Below are positions 26,007 through 36,010 of a stretch of 46,455 nucleotides of DNA, in pieces. The first letter of the stretch is position 1. Every line of letters begins with the position of its first letter. The notes beneath the pieces were generated by a model, which was not told the origin of the DNA, ran no database searches, and was given only the letters and a program-made list of their open reading frames with translations. The translations under genes were made by a program, and so were the position numbers. Source of the stretch: Streptococcus suis (GTDB taxonomy: Bacteria; Bacillota; Bacilli; Lactobacillales; Streptococcaceae); the NCBI RefSeq assembly GCF_016775005.1, contig NZ_JAEUXI010000010.1, forward strand, positions 1 to 46,455, read 5' to 3'.

Positions 26007-27368
26007 CTATGCTTCCAAGACTTCCACCACTTTTCCAAGATTCATGGAATTGGAACCTTTAAAGAGGATTTGATCTTTCCCGCCAAGGACTTCCTTGACT
26101 TGTTTGACTAGGTCTTCAAATTGGTCCTGCTCTGCATTTTTCCTGAAGAAATAGACTTTTCCAATCGGGAACATCTGACTAGCCAACTGGGCCAATTCTT
26201 CAATGTCCTGACCGTAGAAAATGACGGTGTCAAGCACATCAGGCGACAGGCTAAGAATCATCTGATTGTGGAGATCGACTGACTGGCTCCCCAGTTCTTT
26301 CATGTCTGCCAAAACGGCAATTTTCTTTCCGCCTTCATTGGCTGGAATACTAGAGAAGGTTTCCAAAATCAATCGCATGGCCGTTGGGTTTGCGTTGTAG
26401 ACATCGCTGAGAATATCTGCTCCGTTTGCTGCCTTCTTCCACTCGGTGCGATTGCGGGTCAAGTTAAGACTGGCTAGGGCTGAGGTGATTGCCTCATCAG
26501 GCACACCCAAGGTCTTGCCCACGTAGCTGGCGACCATAGCGTTGGTGGCATTATACTTGCCCGTTACAGGTAGGAAAATATCGCCGTCCATAAAGTTGAC
26601 GGTGAAGCTCAGGCTGTCTTTTGACTCGACCAGACTGGTCACCTGCAAATCAGCCTGCTCACCGAAGCGAATGAGTTCTACATGGTTCGGCAAGAGCTTA
26701 TCCGCAATCGGATCTGCTGGGATCAAGAGTTTACTACCTGGCTCCATTCCATCAGCAATCTGTAATTTTCCTTTGGCAATCTCTTCGCGTGAGCCGAAAA
26801 ATTCCAGATGGGCTTCACCAAAAAGGGTAATAACTGATAGACTTGGTTTGGCAATTTCAGACAGGAGATGGATGTCGCCCAAGTGGTCTTGGCCCATTTC
26901 CAATACCAGTTTTTCTGTATCGTCAGGCATATGGAGGACAGTGTAAGGCAGACCAATTTCGTTGTTGTAGTTGCCTTGTGTCTTGTAAGTCTTGTAAGTC
27001 GTCGCCAGAACATCGTGAATCATGTCCTTGGTGGTCGTTTTACCGTTTGATCCTGTCACGGCAATGACTTCTACCCCTGTTTTCTCAAGGTAGTAGGCCG
27101 CTAATTGTTGAAGCGCAGCCAAGCAGTCATCTACTAGGATGTGGGGAACATCAAGGCTGACTTCCGAAAGGGTTACTGCGCAGCCATTTTCAAAAGCCAC
27201 AGGAATAAAGTCATGACCGTCACGCGCACCCTTGAGGGGAACAAAGAGGTCGCCAGTTGTAACGAGTCGGCTATCGAACTCGACCTTGTTGAGTGCTGTA
27301 TCAGGATAAAGACTACTATCATTTTTTGCGCCCAAGACCTGAGCGACTTCGTGTAAGGTTAATTTCAT
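26007..27368 (-). CDS. murF: UDP-MurNAc-tripeptide:D-Ala-D-Ala ligase MurF
   Basis: 453 residues from the ATG at 27366-27368 (GGAGAAAAC just upstream); upstream in-frame codons lie in the leader. It adds D-Ala-D-Ala to UDP-MurNAc-tripeptide in the cytoplasm, using ATP. Mur-ligase features: N-terminal DSRLVTTGDLFVPLKG, P-loop GSNGKTTTKD (about 106-115), GNYNNEIG, GKYNATNAMVA, and C-terminal DVYNANPTAM and ADMKELG. Its substrate D-Ala-D-Ala is made by ddl at 29906-30952; here three genes separate ddl from murF, which are neighbours in many streptococci. It has its own promoter and a leader of about 290 nt. Confidence 0.96.
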   Translation of the reverse strand: MKLTLHEVAQVLGAKNDSSLYPDTALNKVEFDSRLVTTGDLFVPLKGARDGHDFIPVAFENGCAVTLSEVSLDVPHILVDDCLAALQQLAAYYLEKTGVEVIAVTGSNGKTTTKDMIHDVLATTYKTYKTQGNYNNEIGLPYTVLHMPDDTEKLVLEMGQDHLGDIHLLSEIAKPSLSVITLFGEAHLEFFGSREEIAKGKLQIADGMEPGSKLLIPADPIADKLLPNHVELIRFGEQADLQVTSLVESKDSLSFTVNFMDGDIFLPVTGKYNATNAMVASYVGKTLGVPDEAITSALASLNLTRNRTEWKKAANGADILSDVYNANPTAMRLILETFSSIPANEGGKKIAVLADMKELGSQSVDLHNQMILSLSPDVLDTVIFYGQDIEELAQLASQMFPIGKVYFFRKNAEQDQFEDLVKQVKEVLGGKDQILFKGSNSMNLGKVVEVLEA

Positions 27369-27379
27369 TGTTTTCTCCA

Positions 27380-27600
27380 ATAAACTAGAGGCTGGGCACA
27401 AGCCCAGCACCGTTTCTCAAAGTTTGACTCAACATCTCAGCGCAGTGGTTGATTGGCAGATTTGTTCGTGTATCACACTCCAAATCTGACCTCTACGGCT
27501 GATGCGAACAGAGTTCGCTCCATTTCCAACCTCCAACTGTCTCCCAGACAGTTGGAGCTGTACGGGGGTGGGAGTAAAATAGTCCAGCGGACTATTTTAG
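27380..27600 (-). repeat. Hairpin-rich leader of murF
   Basis: The murF leader holds four perfect stems: CTGGGC/GCCCAG (27392-27407), GCGAAC/GTTCGC (27503-27517) followed by a CATTTCCAAC tail like the 24083-24290 units, CAACTGTCT/AGACAGTTG (27535-27555, CTCCCAG centre as at 24296-24318), and AAAATAGTCC/GGACTATTTT (27577-27599). None has a T run, so they are not terminators. The plus-strand frame at 27453-27641 is not believable as a gene. Confidence 0.65.
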
Positions 27601-27665
27601 CCCGAACCTACTGTTTGAAAGTGAGGGGAACTCTTCTTTGAATGTTTGAGTTCTTTCCCGCTCCC

Positions 27666-27671
27666 ATTATA
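27666..27671 (-). promoter_or_regulatory. Extended -10 promoter of murF
   Basis: TATAAT preceded by TGG on minus, 7 bases after the stop codon of the ABC ATPase gene; no clear -35. Confidence 0.55.
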
Positions 27672-27678
27672 CCACTTT

Positions 27679-28347
27679 TTATCGAACTTGAGTGAGGACG
27701 CCATCTTTCATCTCATATACCTTGTCGCATTTTTCAATCATGCGCTGGTCATGCGTTACCATGATGATGGATTTGTTTCGTTCTTTGGCTTCCTTAGCTA
27801 ATAACTCAACCACTTCAAAAGCACGATTACTGTCTAGACTGGCTGTCGGTTCATCAGCAAGAATCAAGGCTGGATCATTGTAGAGTGCACGTGCAATAGC
27901 CACCCGCTGCCGTTCTCCGCCTGACAAATCCTTAGGGAACTTGTTTTTGAGATGGTCCACACCCAATTCAGATAGAAGTTCGTTTCGCTTGCTCGGATCA
28001 GCTTTCTTATTGACATTATCAACCAAGGTTAATTGTTTTTCGACTGTTAAAAATGGGATCAAATTGGAAGCCTGCAAGACAAAACCAATGTCCTTATAGC
28101 GTAATTTGGCACGTTTTTTCTCAGGTAAATCAGAATAATCTGATTGATTGATTAAAACACGACCTGTTGTCGGCGTTTGTAAACCACCTGCCAAGGTCAA
28201 AAATGTTGACTTCCCAGACCCCGATGGTCCAATGATGGCAACAAATTCGCCTTCTTCAATGCTAAAATTAGTCGGTTTAAGAGCTGTAATGGTTTGACTG
28301 CCATCTTGGAAGGTCTTACTAATATTTTTAAAAATAAGTGTTTTCAT
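27679..28347 (-). CDS. ABC transporter ATPase (HrtA/LolD-like)
   Basis: 222 residues. Walker A GPSGSGKST (about 40-48), Q-loop VLQASNLIPF, signature LSGGERQR, Walker B LILADEPTASLD, switch His VTHD. This is the MacB/LolD/HrtA type that drives FtsX-like permeases. The permease gene is 9 bases upstream. Streptococcal HrtBA pairs export excess heme; that is the closest match I recall, but I cannot prove the substrate. The last gene of an OsmC-permease-ATPase operon; no terminator follows, so transcription may run into murF. Confidence 0.85.
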   Translation of the reverse strand: MKTLIFKNISKTFQDGSQTITALKPTNFSIEEGEFVAIIGPSGSGKSTFLTLAGGLQTPTTGRVLINQSDYSDLPEKKRAKLRYKDIGFVLQASNLIPFLTVEKQLTLVDNVNKKADPSKRNELLSELGVDHLKNKFPKDLSGGERQRVAIARALYNDPALILADEPTASLDSNRAFEVVELLAKEAKERNKSIIMVTHDQRMIEKCDKVYEMKDGVLTQVR

Positions 28348-28356
28348 AACAACCTC

Positions 28357-29433
28357 CTAAGATAGATTTCGTAATGGATCTACCTTAAAGATAGAACGTA
28401 CAGAGAAACTAGCACCCAATAGGGCAAATACAACTAGTGCTAGGCCAATTGCAATATAGAAGGTCCAGTTATTCTCAAATGGCACAGCACCTGGCAAGAC
28501 AAGGGATGACAAATAAGTTCCAGCCAATCCAAGGACGGTTCCCAAACCAGCAAGTAGGAAGGTTTGAGCCAGTACAGAACCTGAAATATAGCCATTTGAA
28601 AGACCTTGAATTTTCATCAAACCAAAAATCGGTGATTTCTGTGTTGTCAAAACAAAGATAAAAATACCAATAACAATGGCTGAGATGACAATCAAGAATC
28701 CTATCATAAATCCAAAGGTCATATTTTGTGCCTTATATCCTGGCAGATTTTCAATAAAGTCTGCAATGGCAACTTTTTCCAGCTCATCTGGTACAGAAGC
28801 GACATCTCCACGAACGACAATGGCACTGGCAAGATTACTCGTTGCTGCTTGTTGTTTATCAGCCTGCATCAATTCTGCAAATGCCGTAAAGTCCATATAG
28901 ACAACAGGCGCCACTCCAAAATAAGCATTGTCAGTATAACCTACAATGGTCACTTTTTCATCAGAACCTGATAGATAGATTTGATCACCTAGCCCAAATC
29001 CTTCTACTTCTGACAAGGTTTTGTCTACAACGACTTCTCCCGTTTTTTTATACAAACGACCTTCTACAATATTTGGGACGATAAAACTATCTGACTCAAC
29101 GGCAAAGATGTTTACTTTTTCTTTTTCGTCTGAGGTGGCATTTTCATCTACATAGGCAACTCCAGCCTGTTGGCGAATCAAGGCCTTGTTACCAGCGTCC
29201 ACCTGGTCAAGCAAGGCTGTATCAATTTTTGACGCTGTTATCAAGCGATTGCTTTCTGAATTAAGCAAGACATAATCTGCCTGCCATTTATCAACTGCTG
29301 TTCTATTCTCCTGCATAAGACCATAAGCCAAACCTGTCAGGAAAAAGACCAAGTAGGAAATCAGGATTAACAAACCCAAAATCAAGCCGTAACGCAACTT
29401 ATTCTGCCGCATTTCTTCGATTGCTAAAAACAT
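28357..29433 (-). CDS. FtsX/HrtB-like ABC permease
   Basis: 358 residues. One N-terminal membrane segment (about 15-38), an extracellular domain of roughly 190 residues, then three C-terminal segments (about 237-262, 285-310, 322-345): the MacB/FtsX topology. The opening MFLAIEEMRQNKLRYGLI and end VDPLRNLS fit the HrtB/DevC branch. Works with the ATPase encoded 9 bases downstream. The ATG is 2 bases after the OsmC gene ends, so translation is probably coupled. Confidence 0.85.
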   Translation of the reverse strand: MFLAIEEMRQNKLRYGLILGLLILISYLVFFLTGLAYGLMQENRTAVDKWQADYVLLNSESNRLITASKIDTALLDQVDAGNKALIRQQAGVAYVDENATSDEKEKVNIFAVESDSFIVPNIVEGRLYKKTGEVVVDKTLSEVEGFGLGDQIYLSGSDEKVTIVGYTDNAYFGVAPVVYMDFTAFAELMQADKQQAATSNLASAIVVRGDVASVPDELEKVAIADFIENLPGYKAQNMTFGFMIGFLIVISAIVIGIFIFVLTTQKSPIFGLMKIQGLSNGYISGSVLAQTFLLAGLGTVLGLAGTYLSSLVLPGAVPFENNWTFYIAIGLALVVFALLGASFSVRSIFKVDPLRNLS

Positions 29434-29435
29434 GC

Positions 29436-29813
29436 CTAGACCTCTTCCAACAGTCCAAAGTGAATATCGAAGCTGATATCATCACTCAAGAGCGCTTTTA
29501 CCTTGCATTTCTGCTCCACATAGGCTAAGATGGAAGCCTGCTTTTCTTCCGAAACTTTTTCAGCCAATCGGATAGACACTTCGAATTGTCTATCTTCCAA
29601 CTGAGAAGAAACTTGAACAGGCATGGTTTTGTTGCCTTCTTGACTGGCATAATAGCCCTGCACACACATGGTCACACAGGCAGCCAATCCTATATTGACC
29701 AAACTAACTGGAGTTTCCCCCTTCTCCGTCACCCCAAAGGTACGAACCGGTTCACCATAGCCTTGAGAGATAGCTTGAAATAGACTTTCTCCACTTACTG
29801 TCGTTTGATACAT
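29436..29813 (-). CDS. OsmC-family protein
   Basis: 125 residues from the ATG at 29811-29813 (AGGAGG 5 bases upstream); the GTG at 29819 would overlap that SD. The OsmC/Ohr family reduces organic hydroperoxides with two cysteines: here one lies in GLAACVTMC (either Cys) and one in VEQKCKVKALL, at the expected relative positions. Cytoplasmic. Its linkage to an HrtBA-like exporter would make sense if the unit answers heme or oxidative stress; this is inference. First gene of the operon. Confidence 0.82.
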   Translation of the reverse strand: MYQTTVSGESLFQAISQGYGEPVRTFGVTEKGETPVSLVNIGLAACVTMCVQGYYASQEGNKTMPVQVSSQLEDRQFEVSIRLAEKVSEEKQASILAYVEQKCKVKALLSDDISFDIHFGLLEEV

Positions 29814-29837
29814 ATACACCTCCTGATACTTGTCCTC

Positions 29838-29866
29838 ATTCTATTCCTATTTGACCTCCTTTGCAA
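29838..29866 (-). promoter_or_regulatory. Promoter of the OsmC/HrtBA-like operon
   Basis: On minus TTGCAA (29861-29866), 17 bases, TAGAAT (29838-29843). Confidence 0.65.
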
Positions 29867-29867
29867 G

Positions 29868-29893
29868 AAAAAAGATTGGATGTTCTCCAACCT
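29868..29893 (-). terminator. Terminator of ddl
   Basis: 8-bp stem with one wobble (arms 29873-29880 and 29886-29893), 5-nt loop, six T on minus. Confidence 0.8.
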
Positions 29894-29905
29894 TTTTCAA
29901 ACTAC

Positions 29906-30952
29906 TTAAATCAAATGACTTTCGCGTTTTTCAAACATTTCCTTGGCCAAACGAACAAGCTCTTCAATCAAGTCTGGGTAAGCCAAGCCCATATTATCCC
30001 AAAGGAGTGGATACATAGACCACTGGGTAAATCCTGGCATGGTGTTGAGCTCATTGAGGAAGATGTTTCCGTCTTCAGTCAGGAAGAAATCACAGCGAGA
30101 AAGGCCACAACCACCGATAGCACGGAAGGCCTTGGCAGCATTGTCCCGCATAGTGTCCATGATAGACTCATCAATCTTAGCTGGGATTTCCATGGTGATT
30201 TTGTTATCGATGTATTTGGCATCGTAGTCATAAAAGGCAACGTCTTTGACTACTTCGCCAGGAAGTGTCGTTTTCACGTCAGCATTTCCCAAAAGACCAA
30301 CCTCAATCTCACGCGCATTGACACCCTGCTCAACGAGGACACGGCTGTCATACTTGAAGGCCAGATCAAGTGCCTTACGCAAGCCAGCTAAATCCTCAGC
30401 TTTTGAGATACCGACACTGGAACCCATGTTGGCTGGTTTTACAAAGACCGGATAAGTCAATTTTCCTTCAATCTCTGCAATCTTATCATCGATATTTTCA
30501 CCCTCGATAACTGCTACATAAGGTACTTGGGAGATTCCTGCTGATTCCAAAACACGCTTAGTTGTAATCTTGTCCATGGCAACGCTTGAAGACAAGATAT
30601 TGGTGCCAACATACGGCATACGAAGCACTTCCAAGAAGCCTTGGATCGAGCCATCTTCTCCCATCGGTCCGTGAAGGACAGGGAAGACAACCGCATTTTC
30701 TTCGTAAATATCGCTTGGACGCACTTGCTGGTTTGCCACAATGGTCGCATTGGTCATGAGTTTTTCATCAGCAGCTGGAGTTTGGGTAAATTCCTGTGTC
30801 TTAATAAAGTCCCCAGTTTGTGTGATGAAATAGGTTTTGACAAAAAATTTATCATAATTGATGGCACGCATGACGCTTTCAGCTGATAAAACGGATACTT
30901 CACGCTCTGCTGATCGGCCACCGTAAAGTAAAATCAAGGTTTCTTTTGACAT
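29906..30952 (-). CDS. ddl: D-alanine-D-alanine ligase
   Basis: 348 residues from the ATG at 30950-30952 (AAAGGA upstream); nine more in-frame codons upstream have no SD. ATP-grasp enzyme making D-Ala-D-Ala for peptidoglycan. [16 protein letters not shown] (about 9-24) is the Ddl signature 1, [14 protein letters not shown] carries the conserved HGxx[19 protein letters not shown] the ATP-binding strand, and CDFFLTEDG...[10 protein letters not shown] the metal-binding end. Length is normal. Preceded by its own extended -10 promoter, so it can be expressed apart from pbp2b-recR. Confidence 0.97.
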   Translation of the reverse strand: MSKETLILLYGGRSAEREVSVLSAESVMRAINYDKFFVKTYFITQTGDFIKTQEFTQTPAADEKLMTNATIVANQQVRPSDIYEENAVVFPVLHGPMGEDGSIQGFLEVLRMPYVGTNILSSSVAMDKITTKRVLESAGISQVPYVAVIEGENIDDKIAEIEGKLTYPVFVKPANMGSSVGISKAEDLAGLRKALDLAFKYDSRVLVEQGVNAREIEVGLLGNADVKTTLPGEVVKDVAFYDYDAKYIDNKITMEIPAKIDESIMDTMRDNAAKAFRAIGGCGLSRCDFFLTEDGNIFLNELNTMPGFTQWSMYPLLWDNMGLAYPDLIEELVRLAKEMFEKRESHLI

Positions 30953-30987
30953 ATCTTTTCCTTTTCTAATTCGAAACAACTATAGTT

Positions 30988-30993
30988 AGTATA
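30988..30993 (-). promoter_or_regulatory. Extended -10 promoter of ddl
   Basis: TATACT preceded by TGC on minus; weak -35. Confidence 0.5.
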
Positions 30994-31033
30994 GCATATT
31001 TTTTATCTGATGAGCGGACCAAGATCTCCTAAA

Positions 31034-31630
31034 CTATAATTCTGTCCTGTTCTCAATGGCACGAAGGAGGGTGACTTCATCTGCGTATTCGATATCACTT
31101 CCGACTGCCAATCCTCGCGCCAAGCGAGTAACCTTGATTCCCGCTGGCTTTAGGACACGTGAGATGTACATGGATGTCGCTTCACCATCCGCTGTTGCAT
31201 TTGTCGCTACAATGACTTCTGTCACTTCATTTTCCATCAAACGAGTTAGCAAGGTCTTTAAGTTAATATCGTCTGGTCCAATGCCATTCATGGGGGAAAT
31301 CAAGCCATGCAAGACATGGTAAAGACCGTGGTATTCTTGGATATTTTCCAAGGCTGTAACATCTCGACTGTCTTCTACAATTAAAATGGTCGACTGGTCA
31401 CGGCTGGTATCTTGACAAATACCGCAAGGGTCCTGGTCTGTCAGATTGCCGCAAATGGAACAATAGGTCAAATCTCTCTTAGCCGCCAGGAGATTTTTAG
31501 CAAATTCGTTGACTACATCATCTTCCATACCGATAGTATAAAAGGCTAGACGCGTAGCTGTTTTAATACCGATTCCTGGTAGTTTCGAATAACTGTCAAT
31601 CAATTTAGCTATGGGAGTTGGGTAGAGCAT
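31034..31630 (-). CDS. recR: Recombination protein RecR
   Basis: 198 residues, standard length. Helix-hairpin-helix near the start ([20 protein letters not shown]), a four-Cys zinc site ([16 protein letters not shown], about 57-72), and a Toprim domain from about 80 (ILIVEDSRD). With RecFO it loads RecA at gaps. Starts 8 bases after pbp2b, in one operon, the usual streptococcal order pbp2b-recR-ddl. Confidence 0.97.
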   Translation of the reverse strand: MLYPTPIAKLIDSYSKLPGIGIKTATRLAFYTIGMEDDVVNEFAKNLLAAKRDLTYCSICGNLTDQDPCGICQDTSRDQSTILIVEDSRDVTALENIQEYHGLYHVLHGLISPMNGIGPDDINLKTLLTRLMENEVTEVIVATNATADGEATSMYISRVLKPAGIKVTRLARGLAVGSDIEYADEVTLLRAIENRTEL

Positions 31631-31638
31631 AAGCCTCC

Positions 31639-33711
31639 TTAATTCATTGGGTAAAGTGAATGGTATAAATTAATAATTTCTGTCACGATAGTTTTGCTGG
31701 TCGCAGAATTCAAGTCTGTCAGATTTGGCAGAACAACCGCAACCGCAATCTTAGGATTATCACTTGGTGCATAGGCCACGATATTGGTGTTGACCGCATC
31801 TAGGACCTGACCGCTGGCATCTGTAACAAAGGTTTCAGCAGTACCTGTCTTTGCACTAATGGAAACAGCTGCTCCACTTGCAATAGCCTTACCAGTTGTA
31901 TAGGAGTCCGTCCCATTGACAACATTGTAAAAACCTTCTTTCAGATAAGCCATATTTTCATCTGAAATCGCAACTTGATTGAGCTCCTTACCTTGGACAG
32001 TTTCAATCAAGTCCCCTAGTCCACCTGTGTCAGAGTTACCATAGATGCCTTCCACAAGGTGGGGAGAAATCCGACTGCCGCCGTTAGCAATGGTGGCAGC
32101 ATATTGAGCCATTTGCATAGGCGTATAGTTGTCAAACTGACCAAATGAGTTGGTCAAATAATTAGCGATTGTATAGTCGGCTGGAACGTAACCAGTTGAC
32201 TCAACCGGCAGGTCAATCCCTGTCTCTACACCAAGCCCAAATTCCCCAAAGACCTTTCGAAGGGTCTCCATAGAGGTGGCCAGCTGGTCTGTCTCAGCAA
32301 GAGTCATCCCAGAAACATAGGGCTGGCCCAAGATGTTCAAGGCAATTTGAATCATGTAGGTATTGGAAGAGAATTCCAGAGCTTGAACAGCTGAAATGGA
32401 GCGATTCCCATAGGCTGTAAACCAAGATGTAATTGGATTTGAGCCGGCAAACTGAATAGCTTGGTCTGTCAGAACCTGATTGCCGCTTAAGACACCAGCT
32501 TCCCAACCAGCTGCAATGGTGGCTGCCTTGACAATAGATCCTGGAACAAAGACATCGGTAATGGTTCCCAAGGCATTTTCAGCTACCTGATTGGTGGCAC
32601 TATCATGGCTATAACCTGACATAGCCAACACTGCCCCAGTTGAAGGTTCCAAGGCAACTGCATAAATTCCCTGCGAATAAGTCGCAGAACCCTTGGCCAA
32701 TTCACTATCAAAATGTTTTTTCAAGATAGCATTGACCCCATTTTGGAAGGCCAGGTCAATGGTCAATTTGATATTGTTACCCTTGCTTCCTTCCTGAATC
32801 GTTTCAATACTTTCGACATTACCATTTCGGTCCAGATTGATTTCTTTCTTTTCTCGGGTCCCTTGTAAGACTTCTTCATACTGCTTTTCCAAATATGCTG
32901 TACCGACACGGTCGTTGAGTGAATAGCCTTTTGCCAAATACTCTGCCGCATCTTCCTGGGGAAGTCCTGCCTGTTGACTGGTTACTGTTCCGATAATCGA
33001 AGCCAAGGTCGTCCCAAGAATAACCCGTTCCCAGCTGGTTGTGGTTGAAATCCCTGATAATTGGTCTTCGTGAGCTGCAATCAAGGCCACCTGCTCTGCC
33101 GACAAAGCATCTGTTACCAGATTCACCGTCTCAAAGAAGGATGCCCCATTCATCTGTGAATAGAGTTCAACTGCCTTTAATTCCTCATCGGAATACTGAA
33201 GCAGATTCTTGTCAAGACTGGCCACCGCATTGGTATAAATCACAGACTCGCTAAGGTTGTTTCCATCCGTATCATAGCGTTGATCGGACGGTAAGGCAGC
33301 AACCACTTGACGATAAATTTCTGGATCCGCCAAGTAATAATCTGCCTTGTCTCGTTCAGAAACTTGAACATCTGAAACTGTTACATAGTCCAACAATTTT
33401 TGTGCAACTGTCCTCATTTCCAGGGCCGTCATGGTATTAGAGCGGGTAAAGGATGCTACCTGTTTCATTTCATTTTCAACCAAGGCTTGGCCTTTGGCAT
33501 CATAGATTTGACCCCGAACAGAGCTAGTTGTGATCACTTTTTGACTGGCACTGGCCAATTTACTTGCGTAGTAATCCTTGTTGACCAACTGCATATCTGC
33601 CAAACGGCCAATCAAAACCGTAAATAACAAAATAACCGTTGCAAAAAGGATATTCAAACGATTGGGGATGACTTGGTCATCCCGCTTATTGTCATGTTTT
33701 TTCTTCGCCAA
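31639..33711 (-). CDS. pbp2b: Penicillin-binding protein 2B (class B transpeptidase)
   Basis: 690 residues, TTG start with GAGG 7 bases upstream. One N-terminal membrane anchor (about 18-40), dimerisation domain, then the transpeptidase domain: SxxK as GSIVK (Ser about 390), SSN as FSSNTYM (about 449) and KTG as AKTGTAE (about 620). It crosslinks peptidoglycan in elongation and is a main beta-lactam target. The Thr right after SSN is kept; its change to Ala is a known low-affinity mutation in the pneumococcus. I cannot judge mosaicism without a reference. Confidence 0.95.
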   Translation of the reverse strand: MAKKKHDNKRDDQVIPNRLNILFATVILLFTVLIGRLADMQLVNKDYYASKLASASQKVITTSSVRGQIYDAKGQALVENEMKQVASFTRSNTMTALEMRTVAQKLLDYVTVSDVQVSERDKADYYLADPEIYRQVVAALPSDQRYDTDGNNLSESVIYTNAVASLDKNLLQYSDEELKAVELYSQMNGASFFETVNLVTDALSAEQVALIAAHEDQLSGISTTTSWERVILGTTLASIIGTVTSQQAGLPQEDAAEYLAKGYSLNDRVGTAYLEKQYEEVLQGTREKKEINLDRNGNVESIETIQEGSKGNNIKLTIDLAFQNGVNAILKKHFDSELAKGSATYSQGIYAVALEPSTGAVLAMSGYSHDSATNQVAENALGTITDVFVPGSIVKAATIAAGWEAGVLSGNQVLTDQAIQFAGSNPITSWFTAYGNRSISAVQALEFSSNTYMIQIALNILGQPYVSGMTLAETDQLATSMETLRKVFGEFGLGVETGIDLPVESTGYVPADYTIANYLTNSFGQFDNYTPMQMAQYAATIANGGSRISPHLVEGIYGNSDTGGLGDLIETVQGKELNQVAISDENMAYLKEGFYNVVNGTDSYTTGKAIASGAAVSISAKTGTAETFVTDASGQVLDAVNTNIVAYAPSDNPKIAVAVVLPNLTDLNSATSKTIVTEIINLYHSLYPMN

Positions 33712-33744
33712 ACTTTTACCTCATTCTAGAAAAGTACAGTTTTA

Positions 33745-33750
33745 ATTATA
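33745..33750 (-). promoter_or_regulatory. Extended -10 promoter of pbp2b-recR
   Basis: TATAAT preceded by TGT on minus, about 33 bases before the TTG start; no clear -35. Confidence 0.5.
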
Positions 33751-33817
33751 ACACAAGGACGACTGATTTTTCTATTTCCTCCTCACCTGCTTTCCGAAAA
33801 AAATTCCCGATGCTTGC

Positions 33818-33845
33818 AAAAAAAGAAGACCTCTACTGAGATCTT
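33818..33845 (-). terminator. Terminator of vicRKX
   Basis: 8-bp stem with one wobble (arms 33826-33833 and 33838-33845), 4-nt loop, seven T on minus. Confidence 0.8.
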
Positions 33846-33850
33846 GTTTA

Positions 33851-34654
33851 TTATATTTTGGTTAAAGCTGTCGCAGTATCAGGGGACGTATCAAAGACGT
33901 GGAAGTCTTTACCAACCCCTAAATCAGCCTGAGCCAATTGATTGACCATAGTCAAATGGGCCAATTCCTTGATGTTGTTTTCCTTGGAAAGATGGCCAAG
34001 GTAAATTTTCTTGGTTTTATTGCCCAAGGAACGAATCATAGCATCTGCCCCATCTTCGTTACACAGGTGGCCCTTGTCAGATAAAATCCGTTGCTTGAGG
34101 TTCCAAGAGTAAGAACCCGAACGCAGGATCTCAATGTCATGGTTGGATTCAATCAAATAAGCATCCGAATTTTCCACCAAGCCAACCATTCTGTCACTGA
34201 CATAACCTGTGTCCGTCAAGAGGACAAAGGATTTGTTGTCCTTCATAAAACGGTAAAACTGGGGATTGGCCGCATCGTGGCTAACGCCAAAAGACTGGAT
34301 ATCCAAATCACCAAAAGTCTTCATGGCACCGAGTTCGAAGATATGCTTCTGGGCAACATCAATTTTCCCCAACTTGGTCTCCATAGCCTGCCAAGTCTCC
34401 TTGTTGGCATAAATATCCAAACCGTATTTTCGAGCAAGGACGCCGATACCATGGATGTGGTCGCTGTGTTCATGTGTCACAAAGATGGCATCTAAATCCT
34501 CTGGTTTGCGATCAATTTCTGCCAAAAGACTCGTGATTTTTTTACCGGAAAGCCCTGCATCAACCAAGAGTTTTTTCTTATCTGTTTCCAGATAGAAGCA
34601 GTTGCCGCTCGATCCCGAAGCTAAAATACTATAATTAAATCCCTGTCCTATCAT
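33851..34654 (-). CDS. vicX: Metallo-beta-lactamase fold protein VicX (WalJ/YycJ)
   Basis: 267 residues. The metal site is visible as THEHSDHIHG (about 60-69), with DTGYVSD and LGHLSKENN contributing later ligands. Third member of the conserved vicRKX operon; the family has been linked to DNA-damage repair and cell-wall regulation, with nuclease activity suspected. No signal peptide, so cytoplasmic. Starts 6 bases after vicK. Confidence 0.95.
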   Translation of the reverse strand: MIGQGFNYSILASGSSGNCFYLETDKKKLLVDAGLSGKKITSLLAEIDRKPEDLDAIFVTHEHSDHIHGIGVLARKYGLDIYANKETWQAMETKLGKIDVAQKHIFELGAMKTFGDLDIQSFGVSHDAANPQFYRFMKDNKSFVLLTDTGYVSDRMVGLVENSDAYLIESNHDIEILRSGSYSWNLKQRILSDKGHLCNEDGADAMIRSLGNKTKKIYLGHLSKENNIKELAHLTMVNQLAQADLGVGKDFHVFDTSPDTATALTKI

Positions 34655-34660
34655 AATCTC

Positions 34661-36010
34661 CTATTCTTCCTCAGTTGCTTCATCCCAGTCATCAAAACTG
34701 ATATCCTTGCTATAAGGCAAGACGATGGTAAAGGTCGAACCATGACCATATTCACTCTTGGCCCAGATAAAGCCCTGGTGCTGTTTGATAATTTCTTTAG
34801 CAATCGCCAATCCTAAACCAGTACCACCCTGCGCCCGAGACCGAGCCTTGTCAACTCGATAAAAACGGTCAAAGATCCGAGGTAAGTCTGCCTTAGGAAT
34901 GCCTAGACCTTCATCTGAAATTGACACAATCAACTGAGAGTCGGTTGTCTTCATGCTGAAGGTAATCTTGCCCCCGTCTGGCGAATACTTGATGGCATTG
35001 TTTAAGATATTGTCGATTACCTGGGTCATCTTATCTGTATCAATCTCAACCCAAATCGGTGTAATCTGATAATCACGGACAATGCTGTATTCCTTATCGG
35101 TTGATTGACTTTTCATTTGATCAAAACGGTTGAGAATAAAAGTCACAAATGCCGTAAAGTTAATCAACTCCACATCCATGGTCCCCACTTGGTTATCAAT
35201 ACGCGATAAACTCAAGAGGTCTGAAATCATTCGCATCATGCGGTTGGTTTCTTCCAAAGACACTTTGACAAAACTTGGGGCAACCGCCTCTGTCAAAGCC
35301 CCCTCATCAAGCGCCTCCAGATAGGACTTAACCGAGGTAAGAGGCGTTCGCAGTTCATGACTGACATTGGATACAAAGAGGCGTCGTTCTCTTTCTTCCT
35401 TGGCCTGCTCCGTCATGTCGTGTAAGACCACAACCAAACCAGAAATCAAGCCACTCTCACTCCTAATAGTCGCAAAATTAGCACGGAGGGTCAAAAATTC
35501 CCCATTTTCATTTGCATGCTCCAAAACAACCTCAGGCGTTTGGGCCAAGAGTTCTCGGAAGCTATACTTGTCACCTAATTCTAAAATCTCAATCAGACTG
35601 GCATTTTCCCCTGATTTTGCCGACAGTCCCAGTTGCTTTTGGGCCATATCATTGATCATAATGACCCGCCCCATTCGATCCGTCGCCATCACACCATCGC
35701 TCATATAGGATAAGATAGAAGAAAGACGTGTTTTTTCTTGGGTTAGATTGTCCTGGGTCAGGCGAATCACTTCTGACAGATCATTCAACGAATTGGTCAT
35801 ATCAGTAATTTCAGGGCTTCCTCTTAAATCTAAGACCTCTGAGTAGTCACCAGAAATCAAAGACTGGACCTTAGCATTGAGGAGTTTGATTTGCCGATTG
35901 TCCTTGTGGTTTTCCAAAAGCAGCACTGTCAAGGCAATGACAAAGCCGATGATGATCACAATAAACCAAAATTCTGCCGTTGTGATCAGATAACGTAATT
36001 GATTAATCAT
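34661..36010 (-). CDS. vicK: Sensor histidine kinase VicK (WalK)
   Basis: 449 residues. One membrane segment near the N-terminus (about 13-31) with almost no outside loop, as in streptococcal VicK (unlike the two-segment bacilli WalK). Then HAMP (about 33-85), PAS (about 95-205), HisKA with the phospho-His in [13 protein letters not shown] (about 218) and HATPase with [10 protein letters not shown] and [13 protein letters not shown] and [11 protein letters not shown]. Controls VicR and so wall hydrolases. ATG overlaps the vicR stop by 8 bases: translational coupling. Confidence 0.96.
   Translation of the reverse strand: MINQLRYLITTAEFWFIVIIIGFVIALTVLLLENHKDNRQIKLLNAKVQSLISGDYSEVLDLRGSPEITDMTNSLNDLSEVIRLTQDNLTQEKTRLSSILSYMSDGVMATDRMGRVIMINDMAQKQLGLSAKSGENASLIEILELGDKYSFRELLAQTPEVVLEHANENGEFLTLRANFATIRSESGLISGLVVVLHDMTEQAKEERERRLFVSNVSHELRTPLTSVKSYLEALDEGALTEAVAPSFVKVSLEETNRMMRMISDLLSLSRIDNQVGTMDVELINFTAFVTFILNRFDQMKSQSTDKEYSIVRDYQITPIWVEIDTDKMTQVIDNILNNAIKYSPDGGKITFSMKTTDSQLIVSISDEGLGIPKADLPRIFDRFYRVDKARSRAQGGTGLGLAIAKEIIKQHQGFIWAKSEYGHGSTFTIVLPYSKDISFDDWDEATEEE

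Noticed and set aside
27453..27641. 62-codon plus-strand frame in the murF leader
   Set aside because: Lies over the hairpin repeats, no SD and no protein features.
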